This document shows positions 1-9,711 of a stretch of DNA of 64,000 bases, in pieces. Source of the DNA: an uncultured Bacteroidota bacterium (lineage in GTDB: Bacteria > Bacteroidota > Bacteroidia > Flavobacteriales > Flavobacteriaceae). The stretch spans positions 49,321-113,320 of the forward strand of contig CACCIQ010000002.1 of assembly GCA_902546095.1 (NCBI GenBank), in the 5' to 3' direction. The translations under genes and the position numbers were made by a program. The notes beneath the pieces are model-generated. The model worked only from the letters and a program-made list of their open reading frames with translations. It was not told the DNA's origin and did not search any database. Position 1 is the stretch's first letter. Each line of letters begins with the position of its first letter.

Positions 1-201
1 GATAAGAAATCTGATGAAATTCTTGGCGTACACATAATAGGAGCAAGAGCAGCGGACTTAATTGTTGAGGGAGTCACTGCAATGGAGTTTAGGGCTTCAT
101 GTGAAGATATCTCTATAATGAGTCATCCACACCCTACATATTCTGAAGCAATGAAAGAAGCCGCATTATCAGCTTTAGATAACAGACCTTTACATATCTA
201 A
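1..201 (+). CDS. lpdA: Dihydrolipoamide dehydrogenase, C-terminal fragment (5' end outside window)
   Basis: Frame +1 reads DKKSDEILGVHIIGARAADLIVEGVTAMEFRASCEDISIMSHPHPTYSEAMKEAALSALDNRPLHI*, the characteristic C-terminal dimerisation domain (HAHPT/SHPHPT-type motif). Confidence 0.9.
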   Translation, partial: DKKSDEILGVHIIGARAADLIVEGVTAMEFRASCEDISIMSHPHPTYSEAMKEAALSALDNRPLHI

Positions 202-219
202 ATTTATTAATATCCTTTT

Positions 220-1287
220 TTATCTGCTTATAATTGAGTCATACTCATTTAATAAAGCTATATATTTATTTACTCCATCCTCAATTTCACTTAAATAGAT
301 AAACTCATCAGCTGTATGAGATCTTAAAGAATCTCCTGGGCCTAGTTTTATAGATTTAATATTAATTTTAGCTTGATCAGATAAAGTTGGGGATCCATAT
401 TTTTTAAAACCTAAATTATCCGCTGCCTTAATTATATGATGGTTTTCAGGAATGGATGATGGATTTAGATCTAAATTTCTAGGGATAACATCACAATCAA
501 GTTTGTTTTTTAAATGACTAAAAACTTCATTGTTTGAATACATATCATTAATTCTAGCATCCAAAACAATATTCACTTCTGATGGTACAACATTATGCTG
601 AACACCTGCATTTATTTGTGTTACAGTAAGCTTTACGTCACCAAGAATTTTTGATTTTTTAGGAAATTTGATTTTAGAAATTTGTTCTACAATTTTTGAG
701 GCTTTATATATAGGGTTTTCATCATTATGATGTGCAGCATGAGATGATTTTCCCTTTACGATTAAATCAAAAACTATTAATCCTTTTTCAGCGATAGCTA
801 TATCCATTTTTGTAGGCTCTCCAATAATTGCTAAATCAATTTTAGGTAGTTTTGGTATTACACTCTTGATTCCATTTTTTCCAGATCTTTCCTCCTCTGC
901 AGATGCTAACAAAATTAAATTAAAGTTTAAATCATCTTTATCATAAAAATGAATAAAAACCATAATTAAACAACACAGTGAAACACCTGCATCATTACTT
1001 CCTAAACCGTAAAGCTTTTCATCTTTAACGATTGGTTTAAAAGGATCAATTGTATATCCTGAATTTGGTTCAACAGTATCATGATGAGAATTCAATAAAA
1101 TGGATGGTTTATTCTTGTTATAATGCTTATTGATTGCATATATATTATTTACAGATCTAAATGTATCTATATTCTTTTCACAAAGCCATTTTTCTAAATA
1201 ATCAGCTGTTTTATCTTCATAAAATGAAAATGATTTTATAGAAATAAGTTTTTTTAACAAACTTTCAGCTTCATAAGCATATTTCAT
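220..1287 (-). CDS. argE: M20 family metallopeptidase; acetylornithine/N-acetylcitrulline deacetylase-like
   Basis: 355 aa; LLNSHHDTVEP, LYGLGSNDAGVSL, ASAEEERSG, IGEPT metal/active-site motifs of M20/ArgE-DapE. Confidence 0.75.
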   Translation of the reverse strand: MKYAYEAESLLKKLISIKSFSFYEDKTADYLEKWLCEKNIDTFRSVNNIYAINKHYNKNKPSILLNSHHDTVEPNSGYTIDPFKPIVKDEKLYGLGSNDAGVSLCCLIMVFIHFYDKDDLNFNLILLASAEEERSGKNGIKSVIPKLPKIDLAIIGEPTKMDIAIAEKGLIVFDLIVKGKSSHAAHHNDENPIYKASKIVEQISKIKFPKKSKILGDVKLTVTQINAGVQHNVVPSEVNIVLDARINDMYSNNEVFSHLKNKLDCDVIPRNLDLNPSSIPENHHIIKAADNLGFKKYGSPTLSDQAKINIKSIKLGPGDSLRSHTADEFIYLSEIEDGVNKYIALLNEYDSIISR

Positions 1288-1340
1288 GACTCGTTTTTTT
1301 CAAATATACCATATATAAAACGAATTATAAGTAAATTTAA

Positions 1341-2618
1341 ATGTTGGAAAGATTCTCAAAATCATATAGAATAATAAATAAAGAAAAATTTGTTGAAAGA
1401 TTAATTAATTTTTCAGTGGATCAAGACTATTTTATACTATTAAATTCAAATAATAATTCTGATAAATACGATTTATTATGTGGATATGGCGTTAAGTCTT
1501 TCATAAAATCATCTGAAAATTCTCTCACAAAACTTGATAATTTTTTTGAGTTTAAAAAAGATTGGCTTTTTGGATATATGACTTACGATCTAAGAAATGA
1601 GATTGAAGTTTTAAATGACGACAACATAGACTTTATCAATATGCCTAATTTACATTTTTTTCAGCCAGAAATTGTATGGTTTGTTAAAGGTAAAAATGTG
1701 ACCGGATTATCATTTGAAAAAGATTTAATAGATAATGATTGGAAAAAGTTTAATGAAATATCTGAAAAAGAGAAAACAGAAAAATCAAATATTGTAAATC
1801 TAAACTTAAGAAACTCTAAAAGTGAATATATAAATAAGGTAAACAAAATTAAAGAAAGAATTTTTAGAGGTGACTGCTACGAAATGAATTTTTGTTTTGA
1901 CTTATTTAGTGAATATGATGAAATTAATCCTTATGATACTTATGTTAAACTTAATAATTACACGAAGTCTCCAATGAGCAGCTTCCTAAAGGTAAATGAC
2001 TTATTTTTAATTTCATCATCACCTGAAAGATTCTTGAGCAAAAATGGAGAGGATATTATAAGTCAACCTATAAAAGGGACCGCCAAAAGAGGGGATAGTC
2101 CTGAGGAGGATAAGAAAAATATTAATGAATTATTATCAAGTCCAAAAGAATTATCTGAAAATCATATGATTGTTGATTTAGTTAGGAATGATTTGTCAAG
2201 AATTGCAAAAAAAGGTTCAGTAAAAGTTAAGAGTTTAAATACTTTAAAAACATTTAAAAGAGTTCATCAGTTAATTTCAACAATTGAAGCGAAAGTAAGT
2301 TCAAAATTAAAGTTATCGGAAATATTAAAAGGAACTTTTCCTATGGGAAGTATGACAGGTGCTCCAAAGATTGAGTCGATGAATATAATTGATGAATATG
2401 AATCAACGAAAAGAGGACTTTACAGTGGTTCAGTTGGATACATTAATCCGGAAATGGACTTTGACTTTAATGTTGTCATAAGATCCATAGTATATAGTAG
2501 CAGTAATAAAAGACTTTCGGTTAACATAGGAAGTGCAATTACACATAAATCTATTGCTGAAAAAGAATATGAAGAATGTTTAGTTAAGGCTGAACCAATG
2601 ATTCAGTCACTTAAATAG
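1341..2618 (+). CDS. pabB: Aminodeoxychorismate synthase component I / anthranilate synthase I-like
   Basis: 425 aa; chorismate-binding domain motifs (SSSPERFL, PIKGTAKRG, HMIVDLVRNDL, GSMTGAPKIESM, RGLYSGSVGYI). Confidence 0.88.
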   Translation: MLERFSKSYRIINKEKFVERLINFSVDQDYFILLNSNNNSDKYDLLCGYGVKSFIKSSENSLTKLDNFFEFKKDWLFGYMTYDLRNEIEVLNDDNIDFINMPNLHFFQPEIVWFVKGKNVTGLSFEKDLIDNDWKKFNEISEKEKTEKSNIVNLNLRNSKSEYINKVNKIKERIFRGDCYEMNFCFDLFSEYDEINPYDTYVKLNNYTKSPMSSFLKVNDLFLISSSPERFLSKNGEDIISQPIKGTAKRGDSPEEDKKNINELLSSPKELSENHMIVDLVRNDLSRIAKKGSVKVKSLNTLKTFKRVHQLISTIEAKVSSKLKLSEILKGTFPMGSMTGAPKIESMNIIDEYESTKRGLYSGSVGYINPEMDFDFNVVIRSIVYSSSNKRLSVNIGSAITHKSIAEKEYEECLVKAEPMIQSLK

Positions 2619-2630
2619 TAACTTTGAAAT

Positions 2631-3899
2631 ATGCATTCAAAATTTGTTAGTACTATTAAAAAAACCATTCCTTTAAATCACAATGTTATTGTAGCTGTAA
2701 GTGGTGGAGTTGATAGTATGGTATTATGTGATCTTTTACTTAAATCAGAAATTAATTTTTCAATAGCTCATATTAATTATATGCTCAGAGGTTTAGAAAG
2801 CGATAAAGATGAATTGTTTGTAAAAACATATTGTAATAAAAATAAAATAAAATTCTTCTCAAAATCATATAATTTATCAAGTTCAAAGTCTATTCAAAAA
2901 AAAGCAAGAGATATGAGATATGATTTTTTCACTTTTTTAAGTCTAAAACACAATTATACTCACATTATGACTGCTCATCATTTAGATGACAATATCGAAA
3001 CAATTCTGATAAATATTTATAGAGGAAAAAAGCTGAACCCTTTAACAGGAATTAAAGAGATTAACAATACCATAGTTAGACCACTATTATCGTTCACTAA
3101 GGATGATATTGTTAATTATGCGAAGAAAAATAAATTAATGTGGAGAGAGGATAAATCAAACTCTGAAAATAAATATTTAAGAAATAAAATAAGAAATATT
3201 ATTATACCTAAAATCAAATCAGCTGATCCATGCTATAGAACAAATTTTACTAGACTAATAAATGAATCAAATAAAGTAAAAGTTAGTACTGATAAATATT
3301 TAGAAATCATTAATAGTGAGAATTTTATTGAGAGAAAGGATGGAATAATAGAGTCAAAAAAATCTAATTGGAAGGATTGTAATTTAAAATCTGTAGAATT
3401 TATTTCCTTTAGGAAGTATGGTTTTTTTAAAAATTCTGAGATATTAAAAATATTAGTTGCAGAAACTGGTAAAAAAATCACTTCAAAATCACATGAAATT
3501 CTTTCAGACAGAAATAAAATATTGATAAAAAAAATTAGTTATAATAATTTTAATGAATATAACCTCATTTTAGGTATAAATCAGTATCCATTTCAGATTA
3601 AATTGGAAAAATGTAAATTTTCAAAAAAACCCTCCAAAAATATGATTTGTATAGATAATAAAGTTTCAACACCACTGAAAATAAGGAAGTTTCAAAAAGG
3701 TGACATTTTTTACCCTTATGGAATGATTGGGAAAAAAAAGATAAGTAAGTTTTTTAAAGATGAAAAATTATCGATTTTTGAAAAACAAAATAAATGGCTT
3801 TTAACTGATGCCAAAAATCAAGTCTTGTGGATTATTGGTATGAGAGTTGATAGAAGGTTATTAAAAACAAAAGGACAATGTTTGAAAATATCAATTTAA
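2631..3899 (+). CDS. tilS: tRNA(Ile)-lysidine synthase
   Basis: PP-loop AVSGGVDSMVL, TAHHLDDNIETIL, C-terminal TilS domain. Confidence 0.92.
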   Translation: MHSKFVSTIKKTIPLNHNVIVAVSGGVDSMVLCDLLLKSEINFSIAHINYMLRGLESDKDELFVKTYCNKNKIKFFSKSYNLSSSKSIQKKARDMRYDFFTFLSLKHNYTHIMTAHHLDDNIETILINIYRGKKLNPLTGIKEINNTIVRPLLSFTKDDIVNYAKKNKLMWREDKSNSENKYLRNKIRNIIIPKIKSADPCYRTNFTRLINESNKVKVSTDKYLEIINSENFIERKDGIIESKKSNWKDCNLKSVEFISFRKYGFFKNSEILKILVAETGKKITSKSHEILSDRNKILIKKISYNNFNEYNLILGINQYPFQIKLEKCKFSKKPSKNMICIDNKVSTPLKIRKFQKGDIFYPYGMIGKKKISKFFKDEKLSIFEKQNKWLLTDAKNQVLWIIGMRVDRRLLKTKGQCLKISI

Positions 3900-5806
3900 A
3901 ACTATTATTTTTCTTAGTTCCTTTTTTTTGTTTCTCACAAGAGCCAATAAAGTGGTTAACCTCTGTCGAAAAAAAGTCTGATAATTCATTTATATTATAT
4001 ACCACTGCTAAGATTCAGGATAATTGGAGACTTTATTCTCAAAATCTTGAAGAGGGTGGAGCTTTGCCTACTGAATTTGTTTTTGAGGATGAATCGATTT
4101 TTGACTCTTTTTCAATTGTTTCTGAACCAAAACCAATCACTAAATACGATCCAATATTCCAAATGGATCAATCATACTTCATAAATGAAGTTATTTATAG
4201 TCAAGAAGTTGTTTTTAAAGGAAGCTATAAAGATGATATCTTAACTCAAAACTTATATTATCAAGTTTGTGATGATCGAGTGTGTATTTTCCAAGATGTA
4301 AAACTTCAATATAGCCTCTCAAATAAACAAATAATAAATACAACTTCTTTTGACTACTCTACAGTTTCAAGCTCTTTGAATTTAGATTTAAAAAATTCAG
4401 AGCTTTTAGTAAATGAGTATGATAATGAAATGTCAAATAATTTTTCTAGAAGAATTAACATTTTAATATTAGGTTTATTAGGTGGATTTTTAGCTCTATT
4501 GACACCATGTGTATTTCCAATGATACCTCTCACCGTATCCTTTTTTTCAACTAAAAATGAAAAAGCAAAACTATATTCCAGTTCATACGGATTTTTTATA
4601 ATACTTATTTATGTTTCCCTTAGTATTCCATTTTATTTTCTTGAGAATATTAATCCTGAAATCTTAAATCAAATATCAACAAGCCCAGTGCTAAATTTTA
4701 TTTTCTTCGCAATATTTGTTGCTTTTACACTTTCTTTATTTGGACTTTTTGATATTACTCTTCCAAGTTCTTGGTCTAATACCGTTGATTCAAAATCTAA
4801 CTTATATAAAGGCTTAATTTCAACCTTTTTTATGTCACTAACATTATGCTTAGTTTCATTTTCTTGTACTGGACCAATATTAGGCACTTTACTTGTTGGC
4901 ACTTTAACATCAGATGGTGGAGCTATTGATTTAACATATGGTATGTTGGGATTTGGGGTTGCCCTTGCAGTTCCATTTACTCTACTTGCCTTTTTTCCAA
5001 ATGTAATCAATAAACTACCAAAATCAGGTTCTTGGACTAATTCAATCAAAGTTATTTTAGGTTTTGTAGAATTAGCTTTGGCATTTAAGTTTTTATCTAA
5101 TGTCGATCTTATTCTTGAGTGGGGTATTTTAAAAAGAGAAATATTTATTGGAATATGGGTTTTGCTGTTTATTTTGTGTGGTTTATATTTATTGAGAACT
5201 TCAAAGAAGCTATCTTATATGTTATCATCTTCTTTTTTTATTATAGTTGGAATATACATGGGTAGTTCATTATTTTCAACAAACACAAATCTTTCCTTAT
5301 TAAGTGGGCTATTACCACCTGAATTTTATTCAGTATATCAAGATGATAATGACTGTCCTCTTTCATTAAATTGTATAAAAGATTTTGAAGACGGGAAATC
5401 AGAGTCAGTGAGAAATAACAAACCTATCCTTTTGGATTTTACAGGTTGGGCATGTGCAAATTGCAGACGAGTTGAGGAAAATACCTGGTCAGAACCTAAA
5501 GTTTATGAAATGATTAACAATGAATTTATTTTAATTTCACTTTATGTTGATGATAGATCAGATTTGAATCAAGATCAAATTATAATCCTTAAGGACAAGA
5601 ATGGAAATGAAAAAACTTTGAAAAAGGTTGGAGAGAAATGGTCTGCCTTTCAAACAATCAATTTCAAAAATAATTCACAACCTTATTATGTATTGCTTTC
5701 TCCTAATCTTGAAATTCTCAACAAACCAATTCAGTACACAGATACTGAAACCTATCAAAGTTGGCTATCTGAAGGATTAGACAACTTTAACAAAAACTAT
5801 AAATAA
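3878..5806 (+). CDS. dsbD: DsbD-like thiol:disulfide interchange protein with C-terminal thioredoxin domain
   Basis: Signal peptide, N-terminal QVCDDRVCIF, multi-TM region with TPCVFPMIPLTVSFF, C-terminal TGWACANCRRVEE. Confidence 0.88.
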   Translation: MFENINLKLLFFLVPFFCFSQEPIKWLTSVEKKSDNSFILYTTAKIQDNWRLYSQNLEEGGALPTEFVFEDESIFDSFSIVSEPKPITKYDPIFQMDQSYFINEVIYSQEVVFKGSYKDDILTQNLYYQVCDDRVCIFQDVKLQYSLSNKQIINTTSFDYSTVSSSLNLDLKNSELLVNEYDNEMSNNFSRRINILILGLLGGFLALLTPCVFPMIPLTVSFFSTKNEKAKLYSSSYGFFIILIYVSLSIPFYFLENINPEILNQISTSPVLNFIFFAIFVAFTLSLFGLFDITLPSSWSNTVDSKSNLYKGLISTFFMSLTLCLVSFSCTGPILGTLLVGTLTSDGGAIDLTYGMLGFGVALAVPFTLLAFFPNVINKLPKSGSWTNSIKVILGFVELALAFKFLSNVDLILEWGILKREIFIGIWVLLFILCGLYLLRTSKKLSYMLSSSFFIIVGIYMGSSLFSTNTNLSLLSGLLPPEFYSVYQDDNDCPLSLNCIKDFEDGKSESVRNNKPILLDFTGWACANCRRVEENTWSEPKVYEMINNEFILISLYVDDRSDLNQDQIIILKDKNGNEKTLKKVGEKWSAFQTINFKNNSQPYYVLLSPNLEILNKPIQYTDTETYQSWLSEGLDNFNKNYK

Positions 5807-5809
5807 GAT

Positions 5810-6535
5810 TTATCTCTTAAAGTAAACATCATCAAAAGGCACTCTAATTTGTTTTCCGTAAACTCCTTCATCATCTCTAATTCCACAACTTATGACCATA
5901 TTAATTTCCGAAGAATAGGGGAGTGATAAAATTCTTTTTACCCTTAATGAATCGAATCCCTCCATTGGGCATGTATCATATCCTTTAGAGGTCATACTCA
6001 ACATGAAGTTTTGAGCTGCCAATGCACTACTTTTATGAGCTACAACTCGCATATCAGAACTGGTTACTTGTCTATAAATTGGTCTAAATAATCCAATAAT
6101 CATAGCATTTATATATCTAAAATATCCAAGTAAACCAAAAAATTCCTTATATATTGTAGGTATCAGATATTTATAATACTTTAGGGCTAAATTCCTATTT
6201 TTCAAACTCTTATCACTGGTATTAAGACTTTTATTTTTTATTGTATTAATATTAAATATTCTTCTTTTATTCCACAAATCTTTTCTTGTAACAATCACAA
6301 CAAATTGATTAGCTGTTCTAGCAGCAGGTTGATCAAAGCATGCCTTAGAAATTTTATTCTTTAGTTCTTCAGATATTATATGATAAAACTCCCACAATTG
6401 TAAATTACTGCTATTGGGAGCTAATGATGCATGATGAATTGAATCTTTAACATCATCATCATTTATATCTGTTTTTTTATAACGTCTTACAGATCTTCTT
6501 GTTCGAACTATTTTGTCAAACTCCTTCTTCATCAA
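5810..6535 (-). CDS. Nitroreductase family protein
   Basis: 241 aa; RTRRSVRRYK, SSNLQLWEFY, AAQNFMLSMTSKGYDTCPMEGFD. Confidence 0.85.
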   Translation of the reverse strand: MMKKEFDKIVRTRRSVRRYKKTDINDDDVKDSIHHASLAPNSSNLQLWEFYHIISEELKNKISKACFDQPAARTANQFVVIVTRKDLWNKRRIFNINTIKNKSLNTSDKSLKNRNLALKYYKYLIPTIYKEFFGLLGYFRYINAMIIGLFRPIYRQVTSSDMRVVAHKSSALAAQNFMLSMTSKGYDTCPMEGFDSLRVKRILSLPYSSEINMVISCGIRDDEGVYGKQIRVPFDDVYFKR

Positions 6536-7929
6536 ACTGAAATGTGCTTTAATAATCTTTTAGTAATTCTAAAAAGCAAACTATTTTGACTCATCTTGTA
6601 TTTAAATGGCAAATCAAAAATATTTGATTTAATTATATAAGGTTTAAAATGACTGAAAGTTTTGAAGGATGCATAACCATGATATTTACCTATTCCTGAA
6701 TTACCAATCCCCCCAAAAGGTAGGTTTTTATTGACAATTTGCCCAAGAATATCATTGATTGCTCCACCACCAAATGAATAGGTATTAATAATTTTTTTGG
6801 CGTAAGAAAGTCTATTGCTAAAAATGTAAAAAGCTAGTGGATTTTTATATTCAGTCAATATGCTATTTAATTCTTCATCATTTTTATAAGCTATAAGAGG
6901 AAGGATTGGTCCAAAAATTTCATCTTTTAAAATTTTGTCTTTTATAGATTTAACTTCAAGTATTGTTGGTTCAAAATAATTTAATTTTTTATCAAATTTT
7001 CCTCCATGGATTAGATCATAACCTTTAATAAGTTTTGATAATCTTTCAACATGATTTAGATTGATAATATTTGAATAATAATGACTTTTTTTTGGATCTA
7101 ATCCATGAGTTGTAATAATTTCTTTAGTTAAACTTTGTATAAAATTATCCTTTACATCCTCATGAACAGCAATAAAATTGGGGGCAATACATGTTTGACC
7201 GCAGTTTAAAAATTTTCCCCATGCGATTCTTTTTGAAGCTATTTCTATTGAAACATCCTTATCAACAATACAAGGATTATTACCACCTAACTCAAGAGTT
7301 AATGGCGTTAATGTTTTAGCTGCTTCTGATGCTACAATCTTACCGATCTCAGTGCTTCCTGTAAAAAAAATATAATCCCAATTTAATTCTAATAAATTTT
7401 TTCCTGTTTTTGGACCACCCGTTATTACATCAACATGTCCTCTGGAAAATGCTTCATTAATTACAGTTTCTAAAATAGCAGTTGTGTGAGGAGAGTGTTC
7501 TGAAGGTTTTAATACAACTGTATTACCAGCTGAAATAGCTCCGATAATTGGGGAAATTGATAATTGAAATGGATAATTCCATGGTGAAATATTTAATGTA
7601 ACACCATAAGGATTTGGCTGAATGTAATCTGTAGAGAAAAAGTTTAGTAGTGATGATGAAACCTTTTTCCTTTTAGACCATTTTTTTAAATTTTTTAAAA
7701 CATAGTTTATTTCATTGTATATAATAGAAATCTCAGACATGTATGATTCAGCATAACTTTTACCCAAATCAAGTTTTAATGCATCCACAATATCTTTCTC
7801 AAACTTAATAATCGTTGCTTTTAACTTTTTTAAAGATTTAATGCGATAATTTAACTCAAATGATTTTTTTGAATCAAAGAATTCTCTTTGATTTTTATGC
7901 ACTTTCAAACATATGTCATTTTGTGTCAT
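6532..7929 (-). CDS. Aldehyde dehydrogenase family protein
   Basis: 465 aa; NISPWNYPFQLS, LELGGNNPCIV, NCGQTCIAPNF catalytic Cys, FGGIGNSGIGKYHG. Confidence 0.9.
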   Translation of the reverse strand: MTQNDICLKVHKNQREFFDSKKSFELNYRIKSLKKLKATIIKFEKDIVDALKLDLGKSYAESYMSEISIIYNEINYVLKNLKKWSKRKKVSSSLLNFFSTDYIQPNPYGVTLNISPWNYPFQLSISPIIGAISAGNTVVLKPSEHSPHTTAILETVINEAFSRGHVDVITGGPKTGKNLLELNWDYIFFTGSTEIGKIVASEAAKTLTPLTLELGGNNPCIVDKDVSIEIASKRIAWGKFLNCGQTCIAPNFIAVHEDVKDNFIQSLTKEIITTHGLDPKKSHYYSNIINLNHVERLSKLIKGYDLIHGGKFDKKLNYFEPTILEVKSIKDKILKDEIFGPILPLIAYKNDEELNSILTEYKNPLAFYIFSNRLSYAKKIINTYSFGGGAINDILGQIVNKNLPFGGIGNSGIGKYHGYASFKTFSHFKPYIIKSNIFDLPFKYKMSQNSLLFRITKRLLKHISV

Positions 7930-7986
7930 ATTTTAAATCAATTTCGAATATAAGAAGATAATTTCGGCTTTTATTATGATAAACAC

Positions 7987-7994
7987 TATATTTA
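7987..7994 (+). promoter_or_regulatory. Candidate Bacteroidota sigma -7 element (TATATTTA, 7/8 to TAnnTTTG) upstream of ilvD
   Basis: Position and match to TAnnTTTG; places a likely TSS close to the 8001 hairpin. Confidence 0.45.
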
Positions 7995-8000
7995 CAATTC

Positions 8001-8026
8001 ACTCCATTTATATGGAGTTTTTTTTT
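8001..8026 (+). promoter_or_regulatory. Terminator-like hairpin (ACTCCAT-TTAT-ATGGAGT followed by T9) in the ilvD 5' leader; candidate attenuator or translational switch
   Basis: Perfect 7-bp inverted repeat and T9 read directly from sequence; no + strand gene upstream for it to terminate. Confidence 0.6.
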
Positions 8027-8030
8027 AGAA

Positions 8031-9701
8031 ATGGAGCTTAACAAGTACAGCAAAGTAATAACTAAAAAAGGTTCACAACCAGCAGCCCAAGCAATGCTTC
8101 ATGCTATTGGTCTAAAAAAAGGAGATTTTAATAAGCCGTTTATTGGCATAGCAAGTACTGGTTACGAGGGAAATCCTTGTAATATGCATCTCAATCAACT
8201 TTCAATAGAAATTAAAAATAAAATTAACAAAGATGAAGCTGTTCCCTTGATATTTAATACAATCGGAATAAGTGATGGAATTTCAATGGGTACGAATGGT
8301 ATGAAATACTCCCTTCCCTCTAGGGATATAATTGCAGATTCTATAGAATCAGTAGTTAATGGAATGTCATATGATTCATTAATTACTGTTGTTGGATGTG
8401 ATAAGAACATGCCAGGTGCATTAATGGCTATGATAAGATTAAATAGACCTTCAATACTTGTATATGGTGGAACTATTGCGGCAGGTTGTTATAAAGGAAA
8501 AAAATTGGATGTTGTATCAGCTTTTGAAGCATGGGGAGAGAAAGTATCAGGAAAATTATCTAATGAGGATTATGATAAAATTATAAGCAATGCATGTCCG
8601 GGACCGGGGGCATGTGGAGGAATGTATACAGCAAATACGATGTCGTCAGCAATTGAGGCAATGGGAATGGCTCTTCCCTATAATTCCTCTAATCCAGCAA
8701 TTAGTAAAGATAAATTAAATGAAAAAGAATTAATATCTAAATCGATAATTAATCTGATGAAAAAGGACATTAAGCCCAGTGATATAATAACTAAAAAATC
8801 AATTGAAAATGCTGTTCGTTTAATAACTTTGTTGGGTGGATCTACTAATGCCGTTCTACATATTCTTGCTATATGTAAAACTGCAAATATTGATTTTAAT
8901 ATTGATGATTTTCAAAAAATTTCAGATGAAACACCATTCTTAGCTAACTTAAAACCAAGTGGAAAATATCTCATGGAAGATTTACATAATATTGGAGGAA
9001 TTCCATCTGTTATGAAATTCATGCTTGAGAACAAGATGCTTCACAATGATTGCATGACAGTTACTGGAAAAACAATTGAAGAAAATTTAAAAAACGTTAA
9101 ATCCTTAAACTTTAATCAAGATATAATTAGGCCATTAAATAATCCTATTAAATCATCAGGACATATAAGAATTTTATACGGTAACATAGCTTCTGAAGGT
9201 TCAGTGGCAAAAATAACAGGAAAAGAAGGTTTAATTTTTAATGGAAATGCTAAAGTATTTAATTCAGAAAATGAAGCTAATGATGCAATAAAGAATAATC
9301 AAATTTCAAAAGGTGATGTAATTGTAATTAGATATGAAGGGCCGAAAGGTGGTCCTGGGATGCCTGAAATGTTAAAGCCAACATCTGCAATAATGGGTGC
9401 AGGTCTAGGAAATGATGTTGCATTAATTACCGATGGAAGATTTTCAGGAGGTACTCATGGTTTTGTTGTTGGACATATTTCACCCGAGGCAGCAGAAGGT
9501 GGATTAATTTCATTAATTGAAAATGGAGATGAGATAATTATTGATGCTGTTAAAAATGAAATTAATGTTAATGTTTCAAAAGAAAAATTAGATTTAAGAA
9601 AAAAATCATGGAAAAAACCTGATTTAAAATTTAAATCAGGTATTTTGTATAAGTATTCAAAACTTGTTTCAAGTGCGTCAAAAGGATGTGTAACAGATTA
9701 A
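8031..9701 (+). CDS. ilvD: Dihydroxy-acid dehydratase
   Basis: 556 aa; MELNKYS start, [63 protein letters not shown]. Confidence 0.97.
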   Translation: MELNKYSKVITKKGSQPAAQAMLHAIGLKKGDFNKPFIGIASTGYEGNPCNMHLNQLSIEIKNKINKDEAVPLIFNTIGISDGISMGTNGMKYSLPSRDIIADSIESVVNGMSYDSLITVVGCDKNMPGALMAMIRLNRPSILVYGGTIAAGCYKGKKLDVVSAFEAWGEKVSGKLSNEDYDKIISNACPGPGACGGMYTANTMSSAIEAMGMALPYNSSNPAISKDKLNEKELISKSIINLMKKDIKPSDIITKKSIENAVRLITLLGGSTNAVLHILAICKTANIDFNIDDFQKISDETPFLANLKPSGKYLMEDLHNIGGIPSVMKFMLENKMLHNDCMTVTGKTIEENLKNVKSLNFNQDIIRPLNNPIKSSGHIRILYGNIASEGSVAKITGKEGLIFNGNAKVFNSENEANDAIKNNQISKGDVIVIRYEGPKGGPGMPEMLKPTSAIMGAGLGNDVALITDGRFSGGTHGFVVGHISPEAAEGGLISLIENGDEIIIDAVKNEINVNVSKEKLDLRKKSWKKPDLKFKSGILYKYSKLVSSASKGCVTD

Positions 9702-9711
9702 TAGTTAAGTT

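Noticed and set aside
4669-5049. 126-aa antisense ORF within the dsbD-like gene
   Set aside because: Fully antisense to a conserved multi-TM coding region; composition is a reverse-frame artefact with no recognisable domain.
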